The position numbers and the translations under genes are program-made. DNA of 64,000 nt from Branchinecta lynchi (lineage: Eukaryota; Arthropoda; Branchiopoda; Anostraca; Branchinectidae). Position 1 is the first letter of the stretch. Each line of letters begins with the position of its first letter. Positions 40,630 to 51,720 of this stretch are shown here, one piece after another. The notes beneath the pieces were generated by a model that was not told the DNA's origin, did not search any database, and saw only the letters and a list, made by a program, of their open reading frames with translations. The stretch is from contig JAKZAP010000018.1 in the NCBI GenBank assembly GCA_023053575.1, positions 2,790,001 to 2,854,000 of the forward strand, written 5' to 3'.

Positions 40630-41395
40630 GGAACTTGAGCATACTAGCGATCGTTATTTCTGCCGGTCTGTCGATCCGTCGTTCTGTCGGTCTGTCCCGG
40701 TTTTGCTAGTTTGGGCACTTCCACATAAGCTAGAACGATGAAACTTGGCAGGCATACAACGGACCCAACCAGATTAACTTGGAAACAATCACTTCCCTGA
40801 TCCGGCAATCTTGGGGGGAGTAGAGGGATGGGAAATCCGGAAACTAGTAACATTTTTAACTTTAGAACGGGTAATCGGACTTGCACGAAACTTGACATAC
40901 GTCAAGAACAAGTGCTTCAGATGCCCAGATTCAAATCCGGACCAGATTCGATATTTGTAGGGGGCACCGGAAATCTCGTAAAACACTTCCACATAAGCTG
41001 GGACGACGAAACTTGGAAGGTGTATCACGAAACCGACCAGATTAACTTGGAAATAATCACTTCCCCGATCCGGTGATCGTGGGGGAGTGGAGGGATGGGA
41101 AATCCGGAAACTAGTAACGTGCATAACTTTGGAACGGGTAATCGGGCATGCATGAAATTTGACACATTTCAAGAACAATGCTTCAGATGCTCAGTTTCCG
41201 ATTAGGGGGGGGGGGGGGGGGGGGCTGGAGGGGGGCACCGGAAATCTCGTGAATCGCTTCCATATAAGCTAGGACATTGAAATTAGCAGGCTTTTAAGGG
41301 AACCGCCTAGAATAACTTGGAAATAATTACTTCTCCGATCCGGCCATCGTGGGGTGAGTGGAGGGATGGGAAATCCGGAAACTAGTACACTAGAC
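40630..41395 (-). mobile_element. 'GCACTTG' element, minus-strand copy E, about three units
   Basis: On the minus strand the units contain GATCGGGGAAGTGATT, AAGTTAATCTGGTC, CCAAGTTTC and ATCGTCCCAGCTTATGTGGA. The left border (its 3' end) reads ATACTAGCGATCG with GTCTGTCGATCCGTC; the terminal hairpin is decayed to GGAACTTGAGCATAC. A G-tract is at 41207-41224. Confidence 0.65.
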
Positions 41396-41613
41396 ACACT
41401 CTTGTTTCCGTGAGGACACTCAGAAATGTAGGTATGGAACATAAATATATGGCGGAAAAAGCCTGAACATTAGTTGCGTTTTCGCAGATATCATGGTATC
41501 TGAAACCACTGTAGTCGTTTTTGCTGTTACCGTGGTATCTGATACAAGGCTGATCTGCAAAAACGACTATTGCCGAAATTGCACTTATCGAAGATCGAAG
41601 TCATCCCAAAAGA

Positions 41614-43940
41614 ACAAGACCGAAGGTTTCGATGGGATCCCAAAATCTAACATTTGATCCAAACACTTGGGTCATGTCTTTGCCATTCAGTCTTCGTCAG
41701 ATTCCTTCAATATTTTTACTGTTAAAATAAAGTTCAAAAATGGATTCAGCATGTCTCTTTGCCCCGATACCGAATCTCTAATCGATTTCAGAAACAACTT
41801 TGAGCTTCAACCAAATTTCCAGTTTCAGCCGAATTCGTGATGAAAACTAAGCTCAGAAAGGATTCAACGGACCTCCTTACCCCCTCAATGAATATCTTAT
41901 AAGCTTATAAAACATTCATTTTTTTTTACCGTAAATTCGAAACCCATCCTCTGCCTCTAAAGATAGGACTAAAGGACCCATCTACGAACTTGACCTGTAC
42001 TTTACCAGTAAATCCTCACTGAACAACATCCTCGCTTGAACGACGTATTTCCTCATTTGAACATTATATATTATCCCATTCGACCATCGATTACACTAGA
42101 TCTCTCTGACATCCATACAATAAAAAATGAATGTCATCATCCACGCGCAGAGCTATACTGGTTTGAGAATAAAGGGGTAGGGACTGCTATAGCCGAAAAC
42201 TGGTCGACAAATTTTGTGTCCAGTTTTCACCGGATTCCGGGTGAACTACTTGTCCGGCAATAAAATAACTTTTCCTATTCGGATTCAGCATGTCTCCTTA
42301 CCCATAAATCAACTATCTCAATACCTTTAAAAAAAAAACAATTGCGCAAGAAAAACGTTTATCACGTTTTATATGCAAACAGCTTTAGAACCAAGACATT
42401 TCACATCCCCAATAGCCAAAAAAGTATTGAAATAACCTAATTTGTAATCATACCACTTTAAAAGCTTTAAATGTAAAGAAACCGCAAATATAATCTAAAG
42501 AAATGTTGAAGGTCTGGCACGAACAGCTTAAGCCAGTCCGACTCTTTAAACCAATTTTCCATCAGCAAGGCAATAACAAGTGTAATAAACCAAATCGTAG
42601 CAGCCTAATACCCCCTTTGTCACAATTCGATAAGAACAACATATCATCGATCATGTAACAAAACAGTCCAGTTTCCAACTGTTCGTTAAATATAAAAGTA
42701 CGGAGCGTCGTCTTATTTGTTGCACCAAAATCCTCATCCATGGATATATTTCCCCAAATATACAAGTGTTAGACTTGAGACCTGTCATAGACGAGCTTAA
42801 CTCATAGGAAATCGGCACCCAGCTGCCCATGAACGGTAGGGGGGGGGGGGTCGGGACACATCAAATGTGTATTTAAACTCTATTTCCTCAAGTATACCGG
42901 CTTAAGAGTTGGATTCCAGTCACGGGTCAAAAACTTTTTCATGGGCAATGTGGTCCCACTTGCCCATGAGCTTTGAAGTATGCCGCGTGGTCTTGCTGGT
43001 TGCTGTTACACCTCGGCATCTGATACATCACAAATATACAAGACCTGAACTCGAAACATGTCATAGGCGAACGTAACTCATGGGCATATTGGGCCCACTT
43101 GCCCATGAACGGGGAGGGTTGGGCTGGTTCAGCTCTAAATATAAATCCACAACTCTATGATCCAAAAGCACAAAGGAACTTCATCGCCCTATCTCCAGTA
43201 ATTGTCAAGTTAAAAACATTACAAATGTGCAATCTGGGCCCAATCGCCCCTGAACCAAGTGGGGGTGGGGTCTGGGACCCCCAATGCTGACCTACCAAGT
43301 TTCAGCTTGATACATGTTGATTCCTGTCACGGGTAACGAACTTTACTCCTGGGCAATCTGGGCCCAGTTGCGCAGGAAGGGGATGGGTGGGGGAGATGCA
43401 ACTTTAAAAGTAGTTCCCAGTCCTACCATCTACAAGTACAACGAATGCATCGTCTGATGTCCAACTCTGGTCAAGTTATGACATTATTTGCTGGGTAATC
43501 TGGCTCATTTGCCCCTGAACCGGGTGGGTGTGGGGGGTGGGACCCCCAAAAGGCACAAATAGACCCCAATATCCACAAGGGCTACAAGTGTACCAAGTTT
43601 CAACTTAATAATTTGCACTCGTTCACGTGTTATGAGCTCCACAAAATATGGTGAAAACCGAAAGCTAAAAGCTGCTACAGCGCTCGCAATAGTGGAATGT
43701 TCCAAGGAACACTCCACTAAAATGCCCCTTAACTTGAAACCCCCTCCCCCACCACTAAACGTAGGGCTGCAGATCCCATCTACGAACCTGACCTTACCCT
43801 AGACCCAAAGGATCCTCACACTAAGTTTCATCAAAATATCTCATTCCCTTCGAGAATTATCGTGCTGACAGACGGACGCACAGACGGACAACTTTTGCAA
43901 TGTCATGGGTATCCCTCCACTAACGTTTTGGGATCCCAAA
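41614..43940 (+). mobile_element. 'GGGATCCC' element, copy 6, itself interrupted
   Basis: It begins ACAAGACCGAAGGTTTCGAT and ends CGTTTTGGGATCCCAAA. The family sequence breaks at about 42326 and resumes at about 43721 (TGCCCCTTAACTTGAAACCC). The intervening sequence holds about 500 unassigned bases and the hairpin-ended element described next. Confidence 0.75.
42780..43720 (+). mobile_element. Third hairpin-ended family (TGCCCATGAAC type)
   Basis: Units contain GGGCCCA(C/G)TTGCCCATGAAC and CATGTCATAGGCGAACGTAA, with G-rich GTGGGGGTGGG stretches. CCAAGTTTCA(G/A)CTT occurs twice, followed by CACGTGTTATGAGCTCCACA. The end is a hairpin of 13 bp with one mismatch, AGTGGAATGTTCC (43691-43703) against GGAACACTCCACT (43706-43718), with a 2-base spacer. 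Only this copy is in the window. Its borders to the left are uncertain. Confidence 0.55.
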
Positions 43941-44311
43941 GACTCGTATCCAGTTGCATCACTAAGTTCCAAACTTCTTTCGCACCAGTTTGACAAAATT
44001 TGATGAAAGTGAGATGACTTTTCAGATACCACGATCAGTTACCACGGTCGGACCGTGGTATCTGAATATCAGATACCACGATAACTGGCCAGATACCATG
44101 ATAACTGCAAAAACGCCTTTTGACCGTGGTATCAGATACCACGGTAACCGCGAAAAAGACTTTAGACTGTGGTGTCAGGTAACCATGGTATCTGCAAAAA
44201 CGCAACTATTAACAGCGATGAGAGCACGACGGGCAGCTATTACTAAATTTTATTTAATATTTGTTATTTATTAGGTGTTATTAAATTAGCGTTATGAGGC
44301 ATAGAAATTAC

Positions 44312-44477
44312 CTGTAGTTCCATATATGTGATTTACTGAATCCCTGTAGAGCGACTCCAAAATATCCGGCTGGCTTGACTTTCCCTCGGCTGAATGCATG
44401 TTAACAAGCATTGGCCAAAGGCGCCCTCTGATTGGGTCATGCGGGGACCAATGGATTTCCCGAAGACTGTTTTTTAG
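44312..44477 (-). CDS. TBC1D24: TBC1D24-like gene, first TBC-domain exon
   Basis: This 166-bp exon begins in phase 0 after ATTTTTCATTTCAG and ends in phase 1 before GTAATT. It encodes LKNSLREIHWSPHDPIRGRL, WPMLVNMHSAEGK and DILESLYRDSVNHIYGTT. This matches the start of the TBC domain in human TBC1D24 (LKQLARQGYWAQSHALRGK ... YSDIVGKIVG). The conserved W-x5-P/A-x-RG(R/K) motif is the usual entry of TBC domains. The next exon (36219-36404) completes the split codon. Confidence 0.92.
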
Positions 44478-45016
44478 CTGAAATGAAAAATAGTCATAAA
44501 GCAAAAATGTACTGTAAAATAATTGTATGAGAAGCAATTATATTTTAACACATATCGTACAACACAAGTCGTTTATAATAATAATAATTAAAATATATTG
44601 CTGTAAACTGGCTTTCCCCTCTACAAACGATCTACACGTTTCTCACGGCACCGTTTAACTGAATGTCACCCAGGTGGCTACTGAATTATTTGTGTGTGCG
44701 TTCAGAATGCTTTCAACGAGACGATTCCAATGGTTCACTATTTGATTTTCAAATTTCACCTTTCAATGTCAGCACTGATCACTTTGATGCGTGTTCGGGC
44801 GATTACGTCTCGTACATGTTCCTGCTTTCATTCTGGTGTACGGTCGAGCTGGGTTTGGTGCATAGTCCGGTAAGATGGGTCTATGGAGGTCAGAGGCCAG
44901 AAATTGACGTCCGAAACCACCGTCAGTTTGTGTTGTCTGTCAGAGTCAATGATTTAAGGACAACCAAACTGATTAATTCAGCTAAATTCGATAATTCGGC
45001 AAATCCGAACTGCCCC
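44478..45016. other. Intron sequence; a 126-codon open frame of unknown meaning
   Basis: The plus-strand frame at 44663-45043 is open but overlaps the MITE at its end and shows no family motif. I do not call it a gene. Confidence 0.3.
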
Positions 45017-45310
45017 GAGCGTGTTCCGCCCTTCTACAAATAGAAACTATTAGTTACTATTTCCGTTCCAACCTCACCAAAAGTTACTACGCTGACCGTT
45101 CCAACCTTCTCGAAATAGTAACTAATAGTAACTATTTGCTTACCACGCTCGGGAGCGTAGTAACTACGGATCTCTGTAATGTGATTGGTCGGATTCGCCC
45201 GTGGCATGATATACTGCTGGAAAATAGAAAAATCGTTCCAGCCTTGACGGCAAAAAGCCAGAATTCGTGACGTCATGCGTAGTAAGCACGGTAAGTAGGA
45301 TGGAACACGC
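45017..45310. mobile_element. MITE family D, copy 2
   Basis: The ends are GAGCGTGTTCCGCCC and GGATGGAACACGC. The body matches the copy at 34913-35392 but without the 177-bp insert. It contains an internal inverted block around ATAGTAACTAATAGTAACTA. The 102-codon minus-strand frame over it is an artefact. Confidence 0.8.
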
Positions 45311-45449
45311 CCCCCATTACGCCAGACGCGTGGTCTCACCACTATTCAGTTATATTTTAAGTGAATGATGCAGTGCACGCGTTACATTCGAAAGTCCTTG
45401 ATTCGGTTCTCCCGTCTTCCCTGACTCAGGCATAAGTTCTTCCCGTTTC

Positions 45450-45852
45450 ATTTGATGATGTAGTCAGGGTTGCCACATGTCGCACGATAGTGTGAATTGT
45501 GATTCTATTTTTTTTTTTCCATCTTGTCCTAGGTAGGACATAAAAATCACTATATTTCAGATTACGTACATCCGTTGTAAACATTGTTTCCGTTGTAAAC
45601 ATCAGTTCACTGCCGGCATTCATTCCGCGCGGTCGCAATTGAATTACATCTGTGATCTAGCAGTCGAGGTGCAAACAAGTTTACTGCCGCTCGGATTTTC
45701 CGTGGATTCATTGGACAAAGCTGCTTGGAGAAAGGTCTTGAGCCGACCATAAAGGCCACGCTTAATGCTCGAATGCCTGTACGAGGATAAATAAGAACGG
45801 CAATTACAGGTAAAATAGTTAAAATTTTCCTGTTGAATAAGTCTATTTGAAG
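45450..45852 (+). mobile_element. 5' UTR region of the near-complete LINE
   Basis: The 5' border is not marked by a clear duplication. Sequence between the MITE (45310) and ORF1 contains GTTGTAAACATCAGTTCACT and GCATTCATTCCGCGCGGTCG and has no other assignment. The start at about 45450 is an estimate. Confidence 0.45.
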
Positions 45853-46956
45853 ATGCCAGAGGCCGTGCTCCAAGATTCAGTCAACCAAATACTGGCCGAA
45901 TTAGCCAAATTGAGGTCCGAAATGAATGCTAAATTCGTGGAACTGAACCCAAAAATAGACGATCTGCGCAGCGAGTTTTCGGCCGTTGCGGTTAAATTGG
46001 AATCGGATGTAGCAGGCCTGTCAGCAAAAACAGTGCATATTTCTCAGGAAATTCTGTTACTGCGACGCGAAGCCGAAGCGAACTGTTTGAAAATCGAGCG
46101 ATTGGAAGCGGAATCGAAAAAGGCGAACCTAGTGCTGTACAATTTCAACCCCAGAAGGAGGGGCTACTCGCTTAGAGACGACATTTTGCAATGCTTGAAC
46201 GAGATAATTCCTGATTTAAATCTACGTGATTATGACATCAGCGACGCGTTTCGTCTTAAGGCACGAGCCGGAGATACACGCCCCGTTTTAATCAAATTCG
46301 GATCTTTTGGTTTGCGTAATCTAGTCCTCCGATCGCAAAGAAACCTCAGATCTTTTTCCCTATCGGTCGCACCTGATTTCACAGATGGCGAAAAGCTGGC
46401 AAGAAACAAGCTCAAACCAGTTCTCGAGCGTGCGCGTGCCTCGGGGGCGAACGAAATTCGTCTAAGGGGAACGAGGTTATTTATCAAGGATAGAGAATTT
46501 TTCTACGATAAGGCGACTGATGAAGTTAAAGAAGTTACAAGTCAACAGGAAGCAAGGGGACCGCGCCCACCCGTGCCAACCCCAGCACGTCAGAGGGCGG
46601 AATCTGTAAAGTCTGATGTTTGTCAGTTGTCAGATATTTCCGTGTCTAGTGCAGGGAAGATAGTGCAGGCCCAGCCGAATGGGAGTCAACCCTCTATCAC
46701 AGGCCAGGTTAAGCGCACGAGTGCCGATATTGTCAGCCCTAATGATGTTCTTTCGCAACCTGCCACTAGTATTACGCGCCGTAGCAGTGAAAGGCCGAGT
46801 GGTGACGCACGAGGTTTGCGTGGAAGAAGCAGGTCAATCGGGGTCTGTGGTAATAACCCCCGGCAATTGTTTCAAATGAATAGGCCTAGCACTCAAACTG
46901 GTGATTCGTCATTTACCAGTGACCAAGATTCTTCGATTCCGATTGAGGACTATTAG
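45853..46956 (+). CDS. LINE ORF1 protein (coiled coil, RRM-like and C-terminal domains)
   Basis: The ATG at 45853 (MPEAVLQDSVNQILAELAKL) is the first in frame. Residues 10-95 are a heptad-rich coiled coil. Residues about 95-165 (KANLVLYNFNPRRRGYSLRD, AFRLKARAGDTRPVLIKFG) look like the RRM-type core of L1-like ORF1 proteins, and about 165-225 (VAPDFTDGEKLARNKLKPVL, IRLRGTRLFIKDREF) like the C-terminal nucleic-acid-binding domain. A Ser/Arg/Pro-rich tail follows. Such proteins form trimers that coat the element RNA. The frame is intact. Its UAG stop is followed in the same frame by ORF2. Confidence 0.85.
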   Translation: MPEAVLQDSVNQILAELAKLRSEMNAKFVELNPKIDDLRSEFSAVAVKLESDVAGLSAKTVHISQEILLLRREAEANCLKIERLEAESKKANLVLYNFNPRRRGYSLRDDILQCLNEIIPDLNLRDYDISDAFRLKARAGDTRPVLIKFGSFGLRNLVLRSQRNLRSFSLSVAPDFTDGEKLARNKLKPVLERARASGANEIRLRGTRLFIKDREFFYDKATDEVKEVTSQQEARGPRPPVPTPARQRAESVKSDVCQLSDISVSSAGKIVQAQPNGSQPSITGQVKRTSADIVSPNDVLSQPATSITRRSSERPSGDARGLRGRSRSIGVCGNNPRQLFQMNRPSTQTGDSSFTSDQDSSIPIEDY

Positions 46957-49900
46957 GGAAGCCAGGGCCATGGCCTAGCTGCTGTGAAAGTAGTTCATTG
47001 GAACATTCAAGGATTTAAAACTGAGAAAGTAGAATCGTTGCTTAAAGAGGAAAGATGGGACATTATTAGTTTGGTGGAAACGTGGTCGTCCGTGGATAGG
47101 CCTATTGTAATTAGTGGATTTAAAGAGTTTGCGGCAAATAGGAAGGTTTCTCGGAATGGACGATTTTACGGGGGAGTATCCCTTTTCATACGGGATGGAA
47201 TGTTTAGTATTTGTCAACGGATTAAAAGTAGATCAGATAATTTGGTTTGGTTATTACTTTCAGTGAATAAATTACGAGTGATTGTGTGTAGTGTTTATAT
47301 ACCCCCAGAAAATAGCTCTTATTGTGATGAGGATACGTGGGATATTCTCTACAAAGAAAAAAGTGTTCATAGTAGATCTCACCCTAATTATGATTTTGTT
47401 TTCATAGGGGATTTCAACGCATATACTAGCGATTGTACAGAGGAGTCGTATATGTTTGGTGATCCGAAGGAATCGTCCCGTGTGGAAGATTTTGAGAATG
47501 CTTATCAATTTGCGAGGATGCGAAGAAGCAAGGACCAGGCACGTATGAAAAATAAATGGGGACGAAAATTGCTTGAATTTTGTGGTCTTGAAAATTTAGT
47601 TATTTTGAATGGTAGGGTGGGAAAAGATAGGTCCGGGGAATTTACTTGTTTCTCTGGAATAGCCCCAAGTGTTATTGATTATGGGTTAGTGAGTGTTCCT
47701 TTTTTGCCCCGTTGTAGAGACTTTGGGGCTCTTGATGTTGTTGGATCAGACCATGTGCCTGTGTTTGTGGTTTTAGAATATGAGCTACCTAAATATAGTT
47801 TAGGATCCCAGGTGAGTTACAGGAAGGGTGCGTCACTGGCGAAAGGTGATGATTCGACAATAAGGAGAGGTATAAAATTAAGTAGGGAACTAGAATCTCC
47901 ATTTAAGATTAGGCTATCCGATGAGGATTTAGAGTTGAGACTTAGTCAGTGCTTAAATGTAGGTAAGGATAGGGAGGTTGAGCTTGTAATCAGTGAGTTG
48001 GTTTCAGTAATGCATGGGGCAGTAGCGCTAACGCATATGAATTCTTCTAATGGGAATGTAAATAACAAAGATGTTTTTTTTTATGCGGAATGTAAAGACA
48101 AAAAGAGTGAAGTTATAATTGCGCTGAGACGAGTTAAAGGAAGTAATGAAGATAATCGTCCCCAAGCTTTACAGGATTATAAAAAGAAAAGAAAAGAGTA
48201 TAAAACAATGTTGAAAGATAAGAAGTATTTGCTGGATAAAAGATCAAATAATAGGATTATGGAATTGTTTCATGGGAAAAGTAACGGGGATTTCTGGAAG
48301 GAAATTAAAGCGTCAATGCATGGGCCGTCTCAAGATTTTGTCCCACCTGCAGAGTCTCGGGTGGATTTTTTTGAGAGTAAAGAACCGCCTAGTGTTATTA
48401 ATAGTGCATTAAGTGAGCCTACAGTTCATGATAGTCTGACGAGTAGTCTTAGAAACCAGCCATGCTTCCCTTTAAACGAGGAAGATTCTAGGCTAATTGA
48501 TAAAGTAAGTGAACAGGAAATATGGGATCAGTTGAAAAGGATGAAAGGTTCGTCAGCTCCAGGTGTAGATGGAATTCCTACAAGACTGTGGAGTTGGGGT
48601 AGAACTGTTTTATTACCCTTTTTGGCGGCAATTTTTTCAGTATTAGTTGAAAAAGCTTACTGGCCACGACAATGGGATACGTCAATTGTTATTCCCCTAT
48701 TTAAAAAGGGGGACAGGACAAGGCATGATAATTATAGAGTTATTCACCTAGCAAACGCAGTTAGTAAGATTTTCTGCAAGGTGCTTGATTTTAGGCTAAA
48801 AAATTGGCTAGAAAAGGCAGAGAAGCTTAGTCCAGTTCAGGCAGGGTTCAGAGAAGGTTATTCTACTTTGGACCAAATTTTTGTTTTAAATGTGTTAGCT
48901 AGGAAGTATACTAAGGCACGGGGTGCAAGGTTTTATGTGGCTTTTTTGGACCTTAAAGGTGCTTTCGACAATGTAAACCGGAGGCTTCTAGTGAAGTCTC
49001 TGCTTGATTTGGGCCTTCCTGCTTGGTTTGTATTAATTTTGGTGGAGCTTTACTCCAGTGTAAGACTTGTAGTTCGGGTTGCTGGGAAATTTTCGAAGGT
49101 TTTTTCTTCAAAAATGGGTTTAAAACAAGGTTGCACTTTGTCGCCTAAACTATTTTCACTTTATATTAATGATTTAGATTCTTATATGCGGGATGGACAA
49201 GCTCCTATGCTTTCTGTTGATATGTTTCGCCTTTGCATGCTTCTTTTTGCCGACGACATAGCATTGGTGGCTGGTTCACGTGATAACCTACAGAAGCTTC
49301 TAAATTTGGTGACGGATTATCTTTCAATTAAAGAATTGGAATTGAATGCTTCAAAGTCAGTGGTGATGGTTTGTCGTAAAGGGGGGAAAATAGCAGCTAG
49401 TGATAAAGTAAATTTTGGTGGTAAGGAGTTAGAAATTAAGGAGGAGTTTATTTATTTAGGAGTTAAACTTTCTGCAAAGGGTCGATTTGGGAAGCATGTT
49501 GAGCATTGTGCGGTGAAGGGTAGTCGATGTGCTAATCTTATTCTTAGAAGTCCGTTAATAGCACTAAAGGATGTTAAATTTCACAAGCAGGTGTTTGCTA
49601 CGAAAGTAGCGTCAGCAATGCATTATGGATCTGAAATATGGGGTTTTATTCAGGGGGATAAGCTTGAAGCAGTACAGCTTAAGTATTTTAAATGAGTTCT
49701 AGGGGTAAATATTACTTTAAATAGTTTAGTTTTGAAGGGAGATTTAGGCCTTACTAGTCTTCGTAGTGTTCGTTTAGTTCGTATGGTTAAATTCTGGGAA
49801 AAAATCCTTACGCTTCCTCGGGTACGGTTGACCAAAGCGGCATACCTGGAGGCACTAAAGGATGAACGTGAGGGTACTTGGCCTGGCCAAATTAAGACTA

Positions 49901-50427
49901 TTTTGAATGAGTGTGGACTGTCAGGTAGGTGGAACGAGGGGAAGGGGGTTCAGCTAGAGGTAGGTGAGGTCGCGAAAGAAGTCCAAAGAGTATTAAAGGA
50001 CCAGGAGTTGCAGGCGTGGGGTTGTAAGGTTTGGATTCCTGGGTCCCTGAGTCTCTACAATAGGGTTAAGGAGGCATGGGGCGAAGAAATTTATTTTAAG
50101 TCGGGGTTATCTCCAGAAGAATTGAAATGTTTAATTAGTCTGAGAGGAGATTGTTTGCCTTTTGGCCAAAGAAGAAAATATATTGGGAAAATTAGAGTTT
50201 CGTCTGGTCCTTATTTCTGCCCTTTGTGCGGGATGACTGATGAAGATGTAGAGCATTTTATTTGTGATTGTGAGGGTTTAAGGTATCTAAGGGAGGAAAT
50301 TTTTAGGGTGGGTTTTTTCTCGAGGGAGGAACTTGTTAGAAAATTAAAAAGTAAACATTTTGGGGATTTAAAGAGATTTGGAAGATTCCTTCGGATCGCT
50401 CTGTCATATCGGGAAGGTTTTTTGTAG
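46957..50427 (+). CDS. LINE ORF2: APE endonuclease, reverse transcriptase, C-terminal zinc finger; one internal stop
   Basis: The frame is open from the codon after ORF1's UAG. The endonuclease shows KVVHWNIQGF, ETW, GDFNAYTS and GSDHVPVFV. The RT shows GVDGIPTRLW, NYRVIHLANAVSKIFCK, QAGFREGYSTLDQIF, FLDLKGAFDNVNRRLL, GLKQGCTLSPKLFSLYIND and catalytic FADD at 49246-49257. The tail has the finger PYFCPLCGMTDEDVEHFICD. A single TGA at 49693-49695 (YFK*VLGVN, where Trp would fit) interrupts the frame, which otherwise runs to 50427 (about 1,150 codons). There is no ATG before about residue 80; the GTG at 46984 is not a convincing start. One nonsense change makes this copy recent but probably dead. 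Confidence 0.9.
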
Positions 50428-50523
50428 GTTCGTTATTGTTGTTGTTTTGTTGTTATTATTTTGTATTTGCCATGGCCCTTGTGGCTTTTTAGCGCAAATA
50501 AATCTATCTATCTATCTATCTAT
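50428..50523 (+). mobile_element. 3' UTR and (TCTA)n tail of the near-complete LINE
   Basis: A short 3' UTR (TTTGCCATGGCCCTTGTGGC, TTTTTAGCGCAAATAAA) ends in (TCTA)n at 50502-50523. Fragments at 8064, 29945 and 38225 have the same GCCATGGCCC block before their own microsatellite tails, which ties them to the same LINE group. Confidence 0.8.
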
Positions 50524-50759
50524 AAGCTCCGTAAACATTGCCCTTCTGTGAAGCAGATAATGGAGAATGAGAATTATCTACCTTACCTCTCTCAGTTTCT
50601 TATGTCGGATCAGCTCCTCAATATCTCCTTCCGTCTTCAGCACCCTTCTCTTTGGGCTTTTTGTAGGACTTCCAACCAAAGTCTCCACCGGACCACCGGA
50701 AACCCATGACTGATAAGAAGACGACGCGCTTCGTTCTTTTCCTAACGGGGAGCCAACCA

Positions 50760-51315
50760 TCACCTGCAAAGATACTTCTTACCATCTGGATTGCCACGAC
50801 GTTTAATTGTCTTCTATTTATCTACTCAACGAGGTCAGGTTTCGCTATTAGAAACATCGCTGTTTCAGCGTGGAATGGTCTCCCGGATAGTATTAGAGCG
50901 GCCGGTAACTTAATTTTGTTTAAAAGAAAGTTGAAGAAATTTTTGATTGAAAAAGGTGGTTGAATTTTTGGGGTTGTTGGAAGGGGGTGTAGGGAGGCGG
51001 GGAGTGAAGAGGTGGGGTAGGGTTAGGTTAGATGGGGGGTGGTGAGTAGGTTGTGACGAGGGAATCATTTTTCTTTCCTATATTCTTTTTTTTCTCTCTC
51101 TTTCTTTACCTCTTTTTTCTTTTTTTTTGAAAATATATTAGATTAGTTTTTATGTCATTATTTATTGAATAATTTTAAGTTAAAAGGTGGTTAGAAGATA
51201 CAGCCACCCACAGGATTTTTGTCTTTTATGTGGTTGTTGAGTTTTTTGTACAATGTAGTTGTGTTTTTTTGGTGAAGTAAAAAAATACCTGGATCTACCT
51301 GAATCTAAAATCTAC
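50760..51315 (+). pseudogene. LINE 3' end of another family
   Basis: The frame up to 50963 encodes STRSGFAIRNIAVSAWNGLP followed by DSIRAAGNLILFKRKLKKFL, the typical terminal motif of jockey/CR1-type ORF2 (alWNsLPxxIR...F...L). A T-rich 3' UTR follows, ending near a TACCTGGATCTACCTGAATC microsatellite-like tail at about 51290-51310. The 5' border of the fragment is unclear. Confidence 0.7.
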
Positions 51316-51524
51316 AACATTGAATTTTTTTTTCTTTATATGCTTGTTGATGTATAGTATTGCATTTTTTTCCCTCTATTTTTTGTTCCCAATATAGTTA
51401 TGCTAAGTTAAATTATTGAGTCAAGCCACAAACATCTGTATAGATTTCCACGTGGCAGGTCTGTTATGATATTGAATTTTTTGTTGCAAAATTCCACTAT
51501 ATATTAAAATTTGTCTCTCTGTCT

Positions 51525-51720
51525 TTCTCTTTACCCTCGTGCAAAGTTATCGTCCATTACCCCTCGATAATTTTTCCGCTTTCCATCTGAAGATTTCTTA
51601 AATCTGACTAGTCGTTTTTCTTTTTCTGTACTTATTTGTTTTTACCTTATGAATTTACTGCGTTACCGAAAGCTCATTGTAATCTTCGCTTATCTTGTTT
51701 TGTACATTTTAATTGTTGCG
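51525..51720 (+). pseudogene. LINE 3' fragment related to the 54.4-kb copy
   Basis: TGCAAAGTTATCGTCCATTA, TTTTTCCGCTTTCCATCTGA and AGTCGTTTTTCTTTTTCTG match the stretch at 54765-54890 (GTGCAAAGTTATCTGCAATT, TTCTCCGCATTCCATCTAGG). No open frame remains. Confidence 0.55.

Larger units (their letters stand above)
41470..44210. mobile_element. Palindromic 'ATACCAYGGTATCTG' element carrying a nested element
   Basis: The outer element is at 41470-41613 and 43941-44210. Its ends are inverted, GTTGCGTTTTCGCAGATATC and TATCTGCAAAAACGCAAC, and repeats of GATACCACGATAACTGCAAA fill the body. The 'GGGATCCC' element at 41614-43940 splits it. An uninterrupted copy at 51716-52125 defines the join, and a third copy (52490-54055) carries the nested element at the same place. 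Confidence 0.75.

Noticed and set aside
39906..40642. Long minus-strand open frames (234 and 129 codons)
   Set aside because: They run through a short-period tandem array; the residues are translations of repeated CCCGACAA/GATTTCTTC units, with no domain.
44663..45043. 126-codon plus-strand open frame
   Set aside because: No recognisable motif or splice support, and it ends inside a MITE.
45034..45342. 102-codon minus-strand frame similar to one at 34930-35172
   Set aside because: The similarity reflects two MITE copies, not a gene family; the frames carry no domain.
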